In this document: positions 18,198 through 27,666 of the stretch, in pieces
Layout of the letters: every line of letters starts with the position of its first letter
Position numbering within the stretch: position 1 is the stretch's first letter
Source of the DNA: Clostridia bacterium
Lineage (GTDB): Bacteria > Bacillota > Clostridia > Oscillospirales > Acutalibacteraceae
Assembly (NCBI GenBank): GCA_017623575.1
Contig: JAGAOS010000061.1
Span: 1-51,726 of the forward strand
Reading direction: 5' to 3'
DNA length: 51,726 nucleotides
The notes under the pieces: generated by a model
Databases searched by the model: none
What the model saw: the letters and a program-made list of their open reading frames with translations, nothing else
What the model was told of the DNA's origin: nothing
Made by a program: the position numbers and the translations under genes

Positions 18198-19342
18198 TAG
18201 TCATCCACTGCAACATCAATACTAATGCGGCTTGATGCCTTCTTTTCCTCTGCTAAGGGTGTATCGTTTACGGTATCGGCGAAAGCAGAGCTTCCACCCT
18301 CATCATCTGCGGTATCATCATTGCCGTTAGACATAATTGCAGACATAACCTTGTTATAAATATCCTCAAAAACATCGGGATTTTCGGTTAAATAGGTCTT
18401 TGCATTATCGCGACCCTGAGCCATTCTCAGCTCGCCGTAATAGAACCACGCACCCGAACGCTTGGTTATACCAAGCTCGGTAGCAAGGTCAATAAGCTCG
18501 CCCTCTTTGGATATGCCCTTACCATACATAATATCAAATTCGGCAGTTTTAAAGGGGGGTGCAACCTTATTTTTAACAACCTTTACCTTTGTGTGGGCGC
18601 CAACTACTTCGCTACCGTTTTTAATGGCTTCTGCCTTGCGGATATCAAGACGAACGCTGGCATAGAATCTGAGTGCGCGACCGCCTGTGGTGGTTTCGCT
18701 TGGACCATAGAACACGCCGATTTTTTCGCGAAGCTGGTTAATGAATATTGCAATACAGTTGGATTTGGAGATTGCGCCTGCCAGCTTGCGAAGTGACTGT
18801 GACATAAGTCTTGCCTGCAAGCCTACATGAGAATCACCCATATCACCCTCAATTTCTGCCTTGGGAACCAAAGCGGCAACCGAGTCAATTACAATAATAT
18901 CAATAGCGCCCGAGCGGATAAGTGCTTCGGTAATTTCCAAAGCCTGCTCGCCTGTATCAGGCTGAGAAACCAAAAGCTGATTAATATCAACACCAAGATT
19001 TGCGGCATAAATGGGATCCAAAGCGTGCTCAACATCAATAAAAGCGGCTTGACCACCTGCCTTTTGAGCCTCTGCAACGGCGTGAAGGGCAAGTGTGGTT
19101 TTACCTGAGGATTCGGGACCGTACATTTCAATAATTCTACCCTTTGGAAGACCGCCTATACCAAGAGCGGCATCCAAGGTTATAGAGCCTGTGGAAATAT
19201 GCTCTACATTCATTCCAACATTTTCACCAAGGCGCATAACTGTGCCTTTACCATATTCTTTTTCAAGCTGATCCAAAGCGGTTTTTAGGGCTTTTTCTTT
19301 ATCTGGATTGGGTTGTGCAATTGCTTTTTTCTTTTCTGCCAT
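18197..19342 (-). CDS. recA: Recombinase RecA
   Basis: A 381-residue RecA with Walker [10 protein letters not shown] (near residue 70), Walker [11 protein letters not shown] and the L1/L2 DNA-binding loops ([35 protein letters not shown]). It drives homologous recombination and LexA cleavage. No intein or insertion is present. The C-terminal tail is long and acidic ([10 protein letters not shown]). The start follows AAAGGATG. No LexA-type box was recognised upstream, and the gene appears to lie inside a longer operon. Confidence 0.98.
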   Translation of the reverse strand: MAEKKKAIAQPNPDKEKALKTALDQLEKEYGKGTVMRLGENVGMNVEHISTGSITLDAALGIGGLPKGRIIEMYGPESSGKTTLALHAVAEAQKAGGQAAFIDVEHALDPIYAANLGVDINQLLVSQPDTGEQALEITEALIRSGAIDIIVIDSVAALVPKAEIEGDMGDSHVGLQARLMSQSLRKLAGAISKSNCIAIFINQLREKIGVFYGPSETTTGGRALRFYASVRLDIRKAEAIKNGSEVVGAHTKVKVVKNKVAPPFKTAEFDIMYGKGISKEGELIDLATELGITKRSGAWFYYGELRMAQGRDNAKTYLTENPDVFEDIYNKVMSAIMSNGNDDTADDEGGSSAFADTVNDTPLAEEKKASSRISIDVAVDD

Positions 19343-19375
19343 TTTATATACATCCTTTCGGTTATTTTACTTAAA

Positions 19376-20212
19376 TTATTCGGCAAGGACCGCCGAAACA
19401 ACGCGGTCATTTCCCTGAAGGTCCTTAAATACCTCCACCTGCTCAAAGCCTGATGAGGAAAAAAGCTGACATACATCCTCTGCCTGAGCATAACCTATTT
19501 CAACTAATATTTTTCCGCCAACCTTTAAAAAATCGTGAGCTCTGCGACAGAGTAATCGGTAAAACCTAAGTCCATCCTTACCGCCAAAAAGCGCGGCGGT
19601 AGGCTCCATTTTCACCTCTTTTTGAAGGTCGTGCATTTCTTGCTTTGTTATGTAGGGCGGATTGCATATAACAATATCTGCCGTTTCTTTGGGAGCCCAT
19701 TTGAAAATATCTGCCCTTACGGCATTTACGGTGACTCCGTTAAGAATAATATTTTCCTTTAAATATGAAAATGCCTTGCGGCTTTTTTCTACCAAAGTAA
19801 CCCTTGCATTGCGGCATTTTTTTGCTACTGCGATACCAAGCGCACCACTGCCTGAGCATAAATCCAAAAGGGATTTTTCCTCAGCCTGATAAAGCTCCTC
19901 AATAACAAGGTCAATTAAAAGCTCGCTATCCTGCCTTGGAATAAGCACTCCCTTACCAACTTTAAAGGGCAGGCCGTAAAACTCCCACTCACCTAAAATG
20001 TACTGAAGAGGAACGCCCTTTTTTCGCTTGGCAAGGCACTTTTTTATGGTTCGGCGCTGAGATGCCGAAAGCCGTTCATTCTGCTTATAAAGAATTGCCG
20101 ACCTATCTAAATCGGTTGCAAAAATAATAATTTCTGCCGCCTCAAATGCGGGGGAATCGCTTACAAGAGAAAGCTCGGAAATAAGCAGTTCTTTTTGTTC
20201 TTTTACCGTCAT
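19376..20212 (-). CDS. prmC: Peptide chain release factor N5-glutamine methyltransferase
   Basis: A 278-residue SAM methyltransferase that methylates the GGQ glutamine of RF1 and RF2. The substrate motif NPPY is within ADIVICNPPYIT, and the SAM loop is LLDLCSGSGALGIAV near residue 118. The ILGEWEFYGLPF segment and the VLIPRQDSELL helix are PrmC-specific. It starts 3 bp after the DUF1385 gene stops, with no strong ribosome binding site, suggesting translational coupling. Confidence 0.94.
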   Translation of the reverse strand: MTVKEQKELLISELSLVSDSPAFEAAEIIIFATDLDRSAILYKQNERLSASQRRTIKKCLAKRKKGVPLQYILGEWEFYGLPFKVGKGVLIPRQDSELLIDLVIEELYQAEEKSLLDLCSGSGALGIAVAKKCRNARVTLVEKSRKAFSYLKENIILNGVTVNAVRADIFKWAPKETADIVICNPPYITKQEMHDLQKEVKMEPTAALFGGKDGLRFYRLLCRRAHDFLKVGGKILVEIGYAQAEDVCQLFSSSGFEQVEVFKDLQGNDRVVSAVLAE

Positions 20213-20215
20213 AAG

Positions 20216-21322
20216 CTACTGTAAATCGGGGCAACAGCCGTCACCGCTGAGTTTTTCGGGGTCATCGGGCAAAACTGCCTGAATAGCGGCAATTGCAACC
20301 TCAATCATATCGTCCTCCGGCTCCTTGGTGGTGAGTCTTTGAACCCACATACCGGGGGCGGAAATTATATGGGTTACAATGTTATTATGCTTGCCGCAGA
20401 ATCTTATAAGCTCATAACCGATACCGCAGATAAGGGGTACCATAAGCACCTTTATAATAACCCAAATGGCAGCAAGCTTGGTAACGCTTGGGAAAAGTGT
20501 TACTATTAAAAGATTAATTAAAATTCCCACAACCAACATTAAAATCATAAAGGATGTGCCGCAGCGGGGATGGAAACGACTTTGTTTTTTAACATTTTCA
20601 ATGTTAAGCTCCAGCTCATTTTCCAAACAGAAAATGGTTTTATGCTCGGCTCCGTGATACATAAATACGCGCTTAATATCCTTGGTAAGTGATACAAGTG
20701 CAACATAACCAACAAAAATACTGATTTTAAGCACACCCTCAATAAGCGGGCGGAATTTATCTGAAATAGCGCCGCCTGCAATAAAATTAATGCCGTTGAA
20801 AACTGCGGTGGGAAGCCACATAAAAAGCACTAATGCCAAAGCAACGCCCAAAACAACACCAACAACCATAACGGCGGTAATCAAAATAGAGTTGCTTTTT
20901 TCTTTGCTTTTTGAATCCGATTCAGACTCATTACAAACCTTGTTTTCTGCATCATCCAAAGTTGATTCCGTTACAGGCTCCTCGGCAGGAAGCTTGCCTT
21001 TAGCAATAAGCTTTGCGCGTTTTTTAGCCTCCTTTTCGGCTTTGCGCTGACGCTCCTCTTCCTCCTCTAAATCGGTCATACCCGATTTATCCGCCGACAT
21101 CATAAGCGTTTTGTAGCCTAAAATCATAGACTCTATAAAATTAACCACGCCCCTGATAACGGGCCAGCCCATAGGGGGAAACTTATCCTTAATATGCTTT
21201 TCCTTAATATATTCTATATCAATTGATTTGTCAGGAGTGCGAACCGCCATTGCGGTTTTTTCGGGGCTTTTCATCATAATGCCCTCAATAAGCGCCTGAC
21301 CGCCTATGCTTAGTTTTTTCAT
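20216..21322 (-). CDS. DUF1385 membrane protein (YqhQ-like)
   Basis: A 368-residue protein with the DUF1385 start (SIGGQALIEGIMMKSPEKTA) and the conserved FMYHGAEHKTIFCLE segment and FHPRCGTSFM motif. Four to five hydrophobic helices follow. A strongly charged linker of about 60 residues (EEEEERQRKAEKEAKKRAK onward, roughly 85-145) interrupts the family fold and is longer than usual. In Firmicutes this gene is commonly next to prmC and prfA. Its molecular function is not established. Confidence 0.9.
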   Translation of the reverse strand: MKKLSIGGQALIEGIMMKSPEKTAMAVRTPDKSIDIEYIKEKHIKDKFPPMGWPVIRGVVNFIESMILGYKTLMMSADKSGMTDLEEEEERQRKAEKEAKKRAKLIAKGKLPAEEPVTESTLDDAENKVCNESESDSKSKEKSNSILITAVMVVGVVLGVALALVLFMWLPTAVFNGINFIAGGAISDKFRPLIEGVLKISIFVGYVALVSLTKDIKRVFMYHGAEHKTIFCLENELELNIENVKKQSRFHPRCGTSFMILMLVVGILINLLIVTLFPSVTKLAAIWVIIKVLMVPLICGIGYELIRFCGKHNNIVTHIISAPGMWVQRLTTKEPEDDMIEVAIAAIQAVLPDDPEKLSGDGCCPDLQ

Positions 21323-21346
21323 TTAAATATAACCTCTTTATAAATT

Positions 21347-22843
21347 TTAAGATTCATCTGTTTTGGACTTTTCATCTGCAATTTCGGGCGGGAAATCTAC
21401 TGCTGCTGCCTCATTTTCAGGGGCATCGGCAGGCTCAGCAATTGGAAGTACAACCGTAACGGTGGTTCCAACACCCTCCTTACTTTCTACAAAAAGAAGT
21501 CCGTTGTGCTGTTTTATAATTTCATCGGCAACGGCAAGGCCAATACCCGAACCGCGTACCGTAGTGTTTGATTTGAAAAACTTTTCTTTAACCCTGTCAA
21601 TATCCTGCTCGGGTATGCCCACACCCGTATCTGAAATGCAGATGTGAATACAGTGCTCCTCCTCATGGCAATCAATTAAAACACTGCCGCCGTCATTAGA
21701 ATATTTTATTGCGTTATCAATAACATTAATGAATACCTGCTTGAGTCGGGCGGGATCACCCATAACATCATTAGGGGCAACGGGGCAAATGAAATCCATT
21801 TTAATATTATGCTGTTTGGCGACCTCTTCATACATATCCGCCGCTTCACGAAGGGATGTAACCACATTCATAAGGCGCATTTTAATGGAAAGTCGACCCG
21901 ATTGCATACGAGAGAAATCCAGCAAATCCTCAACCAGACCTGAAAGTCTGTCAGCCTCTGACAAAATAACATCAATGCCCTTGGAAACCAGCTCATCATC
22001 ATACCCTAGCGACATTTTTGCCGTTTCACCCCATCCACGAATGGCAGTTAAAGGGGTGCGGAGCTCATGTGAAACGGATGAAATAAAGCTGTTTTTAACA
22101 TTTTCAGCCTGACCTAATTCGCTTGCCATATAGTTAATGGCATCGCAAAGCTCGCCTATTTCATCATCCTTTTTTTCTACCTCTAATCGGGATTTAAAAT
22201 CGCCCATTGCCATTTTTCTGGCAACATTGCTAACCTCACGAACGGGGCGAACAATGGATTTTATGAAGTAAAGACCTGTCATTGCGGTTAAAAGAATTAT
22301 GCCTATACCTATTACAACGCAAAGGGCAATTATCCAGATAATATGCTCCTCTACAGTATCCAACGAAATAAGCCACCTGATAGCACCGTTAGAGCCGTCA
22401 CCGTAATCACCAAGAATGGTAGTTTGCGCCATTACGCTTTCGCCCTGCTCGGTTGTGCCTACCCATAACGCGGTAGCGCCTTCGGAGGCTATTGCATTTT
22501 CATAATCGGGCATTTTAGGTTTTCCGGGGTCAAAACCGTTTGAGGTGATTAAAATTTTACCATTTGAATCTATTATCTGAACCTCGATTTTATCCTTATG
22601 CTCAAAGTTTTCAATGTACTGATGGGCTTTTGCAGGGAAATCTGCCGCCGATACGGTTGCCAGCAAGGAAAAACCCTGACAAAGTTCATTTGCCCTGCTT
22701 CGGGCAGTATCGTTATAAAAGGTCTGCACAAAAATGCCCAGAATGACCTCTACAACTATTACAACGGCAACTACCACCGACATAACATTCACCAGCCAGC
22801 GCTTTGTAACGCCCTTTATTTTCCATTTTAAATGTGATAGCAT
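21347..22843 (-). CDS. Two-component sensor histidine kinase
   Basis: A 498-residue membrane kinase. Two transmembrane segments (about 18-38 and 165-190) enclose an extracytoplasmic sensor region of about 125 residues. These are followed by HAMP, a HisKA domain with VSHELRTPLTA (phospho-acceptor His) and a HATPase domain with NAIKYS (N box), DTGVGIP (G1) and GSGIGLAV (G2). The C-terminal 35 residues are acidic and disordered-looking. The ATG at 22843 has GGGAGGTG upstream. The partner regulator gene lies just upstream. The signal is unknown, but the PhoR/ResE-like architecture suggests envelope or phosphate-type sensing. Confidence 0.93.
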   Translation of the reverse strand: MLSHLKWKIKGVTKRWLVNVMSVVVAVVIVVEVILGIFVQTFYNDTARSRANELCQGFSLLATVSAADFPAKAHQYIENFEHKDKIEVQIIDSNGKILITSNGFDPGKPKMPDYENAIASEGATALWVGTTEQGESVMAQTTILGDYGDGSNGAIRWLISLDTVEEHIIWIIALCVVIGIGIILLTAMTGLYFIKSIVRPVREVSNVARKMAMGDFKSRLEVEKKDDEIGELCDAINYMASELGQAENVKNSFISSVSHELRTPLTAIRGWGETAKMSLGYDDELVSKGIDVILSEADRLSGLVEDLLDFSRMQSGRLSIKMRLMNVVTSLREAADMYEEVAKQHNIKMDFICPVAPNDVMGDPARLKQVFINVIDNAIKYSNDGGSVLIDCHEEEHCIHICISDTGVGIPEQDIDRVKEKFFKSNTTVRGSGIGLAVADEIIKQHNGLLFVESKEGVGTTVTVVLPIAEPADAPENEAAAVDFPPEIADEKSKTDES

Positions 22844-22860
22844 ACCGTTTTCACCTCCCC

Positions 22861-22875
22861 CGAACCCTAGGTTCG
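22861..22875 (-). promoter_or_regulatory. Small hairpin abutting the kinase ribosome binding site
   Basis: CGAACC-CTA-GGTTCG forms a 6-bp stem directly next to the GGGGGAGG ribosome binding site of the histidine kinase. It could tune kinase translation relative to the regulator, or act as a weak attenuator. Confidence 0.35.
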
Positions 22876-22928
22876 GTTTTATTGCTGACAAGCTTTATAA
22901 TTAATTACGGAGCAAAGCACCGATTTTG

Positions 22929-23630
22929 CTAATTGGTATTCCACTTATAACCCATACCCCATACGGTAAGAAGATGCTTGGGATGTGATGGGTCGTCCTC
23001 AATTTTAATACGGAGTCGGCGGATATTTACATCCACGATTTTTTCCTCGCCAAAATATGCCTCGCCCCATACGCGATTTAAAATATCGGTTCTGTCCAAA
23101 GCTACATCAGGATTGGTGAAAAAGTATTCAACGATTTGGAACTCCACCTGAGTAAGCTCAATATTATTACCGTTTTTGCTTAGGGTTCTGCGGCGGACAT
23201 TCAGCGTAAACTCACCAAGACGAATTTCATCGGCAGACTCCTTAGCGGCGGTAGCCTTGCCCATATCCACCCTACGGTAGAGAGAATCCACGCGGGCAAG
23301 CAGCTCGGTAGGACTAAAAGGCTTGGTTATATAATCATCGGCACCAATCATAAGACCGTGGATTTTATCCATCTCCTGAGCGCGGGCAGTGAGCATTATT
23401 ATACCAAGGGCAGGGGAACGCCTTCTAAGCTCCTTGCAAAGGGTAAGTCCATCCATACCGGGCATAGAAATATCCAAAAGTGCAATATCAATATCACCAT
23501 GCTCTTCATAAACAGCAAGAGCCTCCTCGCCCGAGCCTGCCTCTACCGTTTCATAGCCTACGCGTCTTAGGTTAATTACCTCAAATTCGCGAATAGCCAC
23601 TTCATCCTCAACAACAAGAATTTTTTTCAA
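22929..23630 (-). CDS. OmpR/PhoB-family response regulator
   Basis: A 233-residue regulator. The receiver domain has the acidic pair near residues 8-10, phospho-acceptor D53 (LLDISMPG), T81 and K103 (TKPF). The C-terminal winged helix includes NIELTQVEFQIVEYF and VDVNIRRLRIKIED. It starts with TTG at 23630, nine bases after AGAGGAG, a rare start codon here. It lies between the lipoprotein gene and its kinase, forming one operon. Confidence 0.95.
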   Translation of the reverse strand: MKKILVVEDEVAIREFEVINLRRVGYETVEAGSGEEALAVYEEHGDIDIALLDISMPGMDGLTLCKELRRRSPALGIIMLTARAQEMDKIHGLMIGADDYITKPFSPTELLARVDSLYRRVDMGKATAAKESADEIRLGEFTLNVRRRTLSKNGNNIELTQVEFQIVEYFFTNPDVALDRTDILNRVWGEAYFGEEKIVDVNIRRLRIKIEDDPSHPKHLLTVWGMGYKWNTN

Positions 23631-23648
23631 TTAATTACACTCCTCTGC

Positions 23649-24992
23649 TCAAATAATATGAAGTATCTCTTTAAGTTCTGCAAGGGTTATTTTTTCTGCA
23701 CCCTCATAGCTGCTGAACATTGCGGCATAAACAACACCCTTATGCCGCGTTATTTCCTTAAACTCGTTAAATCCGTTATCGGGCTTATCCCAATTAACCT
23801 CTGACACTGCGCGAATACGCACAAGCTCACTTTTAATTACGCCTGCCACAGTATCCCACAAAAATACAGTGCGAACCCGATTTTCAATCTCCGTACTTAT
23901 GGTAGTGCAGTTCTGCCATTTTTGTGGAAATTCTATATAGTAGCCATCGGTATAGTTCATAATTGCCTGCATTGTTAAATTAAAGTTACTGCCATTATAG
24001 GTATACCAGCTTGTTATGGGATTAAGGGTGGTGGTATCCATTTCAATTCCAAAGGTATTTACGGGATTAATAATAGGAATATCAAGATATCCGTCGCCGT
24101 TTATATCCAAAGATTCAACGGTACTGTTGCGGTAGGTGGGAGAAATATAATTCTCGGTTGCCGCCGAATTGTAAAACGAAGCCATAAGCTTGCCTTTACT
24201 ACAATATATTATTTCGGTTTGCATACCTGCACCCTTAACGGCATCTACATATATTGCCGAAGTGCCGTTTGGCATTGCGCCGAAAACAGGCTCATTATAG
24301 GATACTACCGTACCGTCAATAGGGCAGGAATCAGACTGATTTACCTTATCTGCACCAAAGGAATAATACTTTGCAAGGGCGGTAGCGCTAACGGTATCAT
24401 GATAGATTATAAAAAGCTCCTTGCGACCGTCCCCAACCATATCACAACACATAAAACTGCTATAGCTTTCCTGCATAAGGGGTTCAAGCTTTAGTCCGCT
24501 AAGGGCATAGGCGGTTACTTTTTTATCCATTCCGCCGTACACATTCCAGCCAACCGTTATTTCTTTAACACCGTCACCGTTTAAGTCATATATTTCTACC
24601 TTTTCTACACCAACGGCATTAACAATAATATCGCTTACCGAAATCCACTCTTCACCCACCTTTTGCATAAGCTTAAGGTTCATAAAGGTGGCGTTTTCTT
24701 CATTTATGGTGCTGTAAAAAGCCATAGCAAAATTTTCGGTGCCACTGCCTGTAAGGTCTGCCAGAATATATGCCGAACGATACTCACCCGCTGTAGGATA
24801 TTTAAGGGTATAGGCGGTTTTTACATTGTCCTTTAAGGTTTGCTCAACCGCATACATTTCACCGTTTGCGCGGGGCGGAGAAAGAAAATCATCGGCAGTA
24901 ATATTAAAGCCTGAGCAAGCCGAAAGAAGTGTAAGGGATAAAATCAACACTGTAGCCAACAAAGCCCTTAACGCTTTTTTTATAACCGACAT
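23649..24992 (-). CDS. Lipoprotein with VCBS/FG-GAP-like repeats
   Basis: A 447-residue exported protein: a signal peptide with the lipobox LSAC (Cys near 26), then a beta-rich region carrying calcium-loop-like repeats DLNGDGVKEI and DINGDGYLDI and related DLTGSGTENF and DMVGDGRKEL. This is the pattern of FG-GAP/VCBS beta-propeller blades. It heads the two-component operon, so it may be an accessory sensor for the kinase on the outer membrane face; that is inference. The ATG at 24992 follows GGAGG; a GTG at 25001 lies too close to it. Confidence 0.8.
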   Translation of the reverse strand: MSVIKKALRALLATVLILSLTLLSACSGFNITADDFLSPPRANGEMYAVEQTLKDNVKTAYTLKYPTAGEYRSAYILADLTGSGTENFAMAFYSTINEENATFMNLKLMQKVGEEWISVSDIIVNAVGVEKVEIYDLNGDGVKEITVGWNVYGGMDKKVTAYALSGLKLEPLMQESYSSFMCCDMVGDGRKELFIIYHDTVSATALAKYYSFGADKVNQSDSCPIDGTVVSYNEPVFGAMPNGTSAIYVDAVKGAGMQTEIIYCSKGKLMASFYNSAATENYISPTYRNSTVESLDINGDGYLDIPIINPVNTFGIEMDTTTLNPITSWYTYNGSNFNLTMQAIMNYTDGYYIEFPQKWQNCTTISTEIENRVRTVFLWDTVAGVIKSELVRIRAVSEVNWDKPDNGFNEFKEITRHKGVVYAAMFSSYEGAEKITLAELKEILHII

Positions 24993-25385
24993 ATCTTCCA
25001 CCTCCTGAATGTTTTTTCAAAATCTAATTATTCATTTTATTTTATCATAAAACAAAACAAAAATAAAGTATTATATTTAAATTTAATAATTTTTTTATAA
25101 TTTTTTCGCGCCGATTCATAAGACTGTTTATTTTAAGGGGGGACACTTTTTTAACTATAACAATTTTAACCTTTAAGGTGTCCCAAAATCTGTACATCCA
25201 AAAGCGTTTTTTTGCCTTACCTTATAACCTTTGTTAAAATTTGGCGATTACGAACTGCTGACAGGGTTGGTGGGGGGAAATAAATTTTAAATAGTGTTAT
25301 GATATAACAAAAAGGTAAACCGGTACAGAAAGTGAAGCAAATGATAATTAGGTAATAAACCTTCTTTAAAAAACAAAAGTGTGTG

Positions 25386-25536
25386 TTTGTTTTTATAAAT
25401 CCACCAACAAAAAATTTTTAGAAACCCTTTTAAAATGGGAAAAATTTAATAAAGCTTAAATTTTTTTACCAACAAGCGAACAACAAGCGAACAACAAGTG
25501 AACAACAAGCGAACAACAATAAAAGAATTAAAATAA
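25386..25536 (+). pseudogene. Possible relic of a replication-initiator / DnaD-type gene
   Basis: Two short open stretches read like the end of a coding sequence: KSTNKKFLETLLKWEKFNKA followed by a stop, then in a different frame TTSEQQVNNKRTT and ELK before a TAA at 25534. A Thr/Gln/Asn/Lys-rich repeat tail encoded by an iteron-like array is common at the ends of phage replisome-organiser or plasmid initiator genes. Both frames are too short to be sure, and the frameshift is inferred. Confidence 0.25.
25470..25519 (+). repeat. 11-bp tandem repeats (iteron-like)
   Basis: Unit ACAACAAGCGA occurs at 25480-25490, 25491-25501 (one base changed, AAGTGA) and 25502-25512, with partial units on both sides (from 25470 and to 25519). 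There are no spacers, so it is not a CRISPR array. Confidence 0.85.
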
Positions 25537-25639
25537 TAAAAAGAATGTAAAGAATTATTTATTACGCGCCCGCGCGCGAGAAAAAATTAAAACAAATAAC
25601 GGATGTATTAATTTTCAATTTTCCGCTTTCCATTTTCAA

Positions 25640-25688
25640 TTTAAAAAAAAATTCCCCGTTCTGCAAACCTTTCGGCTACAAAACGAGG
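25640..25688 (-). terminator. Intrinsic terminator, second of a tandem pair
   Basis: On the minus strand a 10-bp stem (CCTCGTTTTG with CAGAACGGGG, using G-U pairs) continues into AGCC-GAAA-GGTT with a GNRA loop, followed by AATTTTTTTTT. Confidence 0.75.
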
Positions 25689-25709
25689 CTTGATTATGCA
25701 TATGAAATT

Positions 25710-25752
25710 TTTAAAAAGCAACCTTCCCGATCGGAAATTGCGACCGAGAAGG
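25710..25752 (-). terminator. Intrinsic terminator of the small lipoprotein gene
   Basis: Minus-strand arms CCTTCTCGGTCG and CGATCGGGAAGG (25722-25752) pair at all 12 positions with two G-U pairs, then TTGCTTTTTAAAAA follows. This is the first terminator after the gene ending at 25799. Confidence 0.8.
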
Positions 25753-25798
25753 CTATAAAAACTTATTAAAATAAATGAACAGAGGAAATTTTAAAAAT

Positions 25799-26476
25799 TT
25801 ACTGTGGATATTCTTCCTCACATATGGTAGTTCCATCAGCGTTAACATATTTAATACCCAAAATCATCTTGGTCATTACCTCAGTTTGCATTTGGGCAAC
25901 CTGAGAATTAAATACTTGCTTTTGGCTTTTCAAAGCTTCTTTTAATTCTCCCTCAATAGCTTCGCCATTCACTTGAGTTAAAAACTTATAAACGATGGTT
26001 AACTTTTCTTCATTTCCCTCTAACGATATATGCATACCGAGATCCTTATAAGTTTCGTTTAACTGCTCAATTTGAGCTTTTAATTCCGGGTCGTTACACA
26101 TTTCCTCGGCAAACATATACTTAGCTGTACCCCCACCATTAGGTTTACTGCTAAAAGGAATTATTGGTTTGGTTTCAACTACAGAATCTTCCGGTGGAAC
26201 CCAAACATTTTTGCTTGAAGTACTAACCTTTTCAGAAGATGTTTCGGTCTTAGCCTTTGAGGTTGTTGTGGTTTCTCGGCTTGTAACGGCGGGCTTACTG
26301 CTTGTTACATTTGCCTTTGAGGATATTTCAGATGTATTTGTTAATTCAGAATTATCGCTTTCAATATGTACAGTTGCTTGCTCTGAGGATGAATTTTCAA
26401 CCGTTTGTTTATTTGAACAAGCCGAATTGGATATTGTAAGAACAAAAACTAAAATTATAATGATTAATTTTTTCAT
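25799..26476 (-). CDS. Small secreted lipoprotein with Ser/Thr-rich linker
   Basis: A 225-residue exported protein. Its signal peptide ends in a lipobox-like SNSAC (Cys near 20), then a low-complexity Ser/Thr/Lys linker runs to about residue 100, then a globular alpha/beta domain of about 110 residues (EEMCNDPELKAQIEQLNETY ... KYVNADGTTICEEEY). It resembles small lipoproteins of Firmicutes with DUF4854-type C-terminal domains, but this was not verified. GAGGAG lies before the ATG at 26476. It follows the iron alcohol dehydrogenase by 37 bp, so it may be the last gene of the microcompartment transcript. Confidence 0.7.
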   Translation of the reverse strand: MKKLIIIILVFVLTISNSACSNKQTVENSSSEQATVHIESDNSELTNTSEISSKANVTSSKPAVTSRETTTTSKAKTETSSEKVSTSSKNVWVPPEDSVVETKPIIPFSSKPNGGGTAKYMFAEEMCNDPELKAQIEQLNETYKDLGMHISLEGNEEKLTIVYKFLTQVNGEAIEGELKEALKSQKQVFNSQVAQMQTEVMTKMILGIKYVNADGTTICEEEYPQ

Positions 26477-26513
26477 AAAATTCTCCTCAAACCTTTCAAA
26501 AACCAACCTATGC

Positions 26514-27647
26514 TCAAGGTGTTATATGACTTAAAATTCTTTCAATTCCCGCGGCATCCACCTCACGAGGGTTGGTTGCTGTGCAGGCATCCTCTAAAGC
26601 AGAGGCAATAATGTTTTCTTTTTCTTTTGCATACTGCTCACGAGTAACACCACAATCCCAAAGGGTGGCAGGCATACTCATACGGCGCATCATATGCTTT
26701 ATTTCTTCAATAAGGCTTTCTACCGCAATACGGATGTTATCATGCGGGAGTCCAATCATAAGGGCAATATCGGAATAACGCTGTGCGGCATCGGTAGGCT
26801 CATTACCAAAGCAGGCGGTAAGATGGGCGTTATAGCGAATTACATGGGGTAAAAGCAAAGCATTTGCCCTACCGTGGGGAATGTGGAATTTAGCACCCAA
26901 AGCGTGGGCTATACCATGGTTTATACCAAGTCCCACATCGTTAAATGCCATACCTGCAAGGCAGGATGCCGAGTGCATTTTCTCCCTTGCCACAATATCA
27001 TCGCCGTGCTGATAGGCAAAGGGTAAATACTTAAAGGCAAGCAAAAGCGCCTTTTCTGCCAAAGCATCAGATGCATCGTTATTATCTACCGACACAAGCG
27101 CCTCAAAGGCGTGGGTAATAACATCCATACCCGTATCGGCAGTTACTGAAGGTGGTGCAGATACAACCAGTTCGGGGTCAAGAATTGCCAAATCGGGAAT
27201 AAGCTGTTCATCCACAAGAGGGAATTTTCTACCCTCCTCTAAATCGGTAACAACGGCAAATTTTGTAACCTCACTACCTGTACCGCTTGTGGTGGGAATA
27301 GCAATGAGCTTTAAATCACCCATACCCGATTTTTCACCCATTAAAACAATCGCCTTTGCAGCATCAATAGCCGAGCCGCCGCCAAGAGCGATTACAATTT
27401 CACCACCGTTTTCGGTAATGAATTTAAGACCCTTTGCAATAAGCTCGGTAGTGGGGTCGGGTGTGATTTCATCAAAAACAGCATAGCTTTTATAGCCCTG
27501 CATTTTATCGGTTATTTTATTAATAATACCCGATGATACCATAAATTTATCGGTAATGATTATTGCGGTTTTACCGTTAAATTCATAAAGGGTATCAAGA
27601 GCGTTCTGATTAAAACGCACCTCGGTACGAATTTTAAATCTATTCAT
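26514..27647 (-). CDS. Iron-containing alcohol dehydrogenase (PduQ-like propanol dehydrogenase)
   Basis: A 377-residue group III dehydrogenase. The NAD-binding ALGGGSAIDAAKAI lies near residue 92, TSGTGSEVT follows, and HGIAHALGAKFHIPHGRANA supplies iron-ligand histidines. In propanediol microcompartments this enzyme reduces propanal to 1-propanol and regenerates NAD for the aldehyde dehydrogenase. No encapsulation tail is evident. Its position 19 bp after pduL supports the role; substrate preference is inferred from context. Confidence 0.9.
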   Translation of the reverse strand: MNRFKIRTEVRFNQNALDTLYEFNGKTAIIITDKFMVSSGIINKITDKMQGYKSYAVFDEITPDPTTELIAKGLKFITENGGEIVIALGGGSAIDAAKAIVLMGEKSGMGDLKLIAIPTTSGTGSEVTKFAVVTDLEEGRKFPLVDEQLIPDLAILDPELVVSAPPSVTADTGMDVITHAFEALVSVDNNDASDALAEKALLLAFKYLPFAYQHGDDIVAREKMHSASCLAGMAFNDVGLGINHGIAHALGAKFHIPHGRANALLLPHVIRYNAHLTACFGNEPTDAAQRYSDIALMIGLPHDNIRIAVESLIEEIKHMMRRMSMPATLWDCGVTREQYAKEKENIIASALEDACTATNPREVDAAGIERILSHITP

Positions 27648-27666
27648 AACAAAACCTTACTTAAAA

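Larger units (their letters stand above)
25002..25798. other. Gene-poor intergenic stretch
   Basis: About 800 bp without an intact gene. From low to high coordinate it holds AT-rich upstream sequence of the lipoprotein operon, an imperfect hairpin near 25140-25190 (GGGACAC ... GTGTCCC), an 11-bp tandem repeat array at 25470-25519, a short alternating GC block near 25566-25578 (CGCGCCCGCGCGCG) and two terminators at 25640-25752. Base composition and repeats differ from the flanks and suggest a decayed insertion. Confidence 0.6.

Noticed and set aside
25470-25519. Possible CRISPR array
   Set aside because: Units are 11 bp and directly abutting with no spacers, and no cas genes are nearby.
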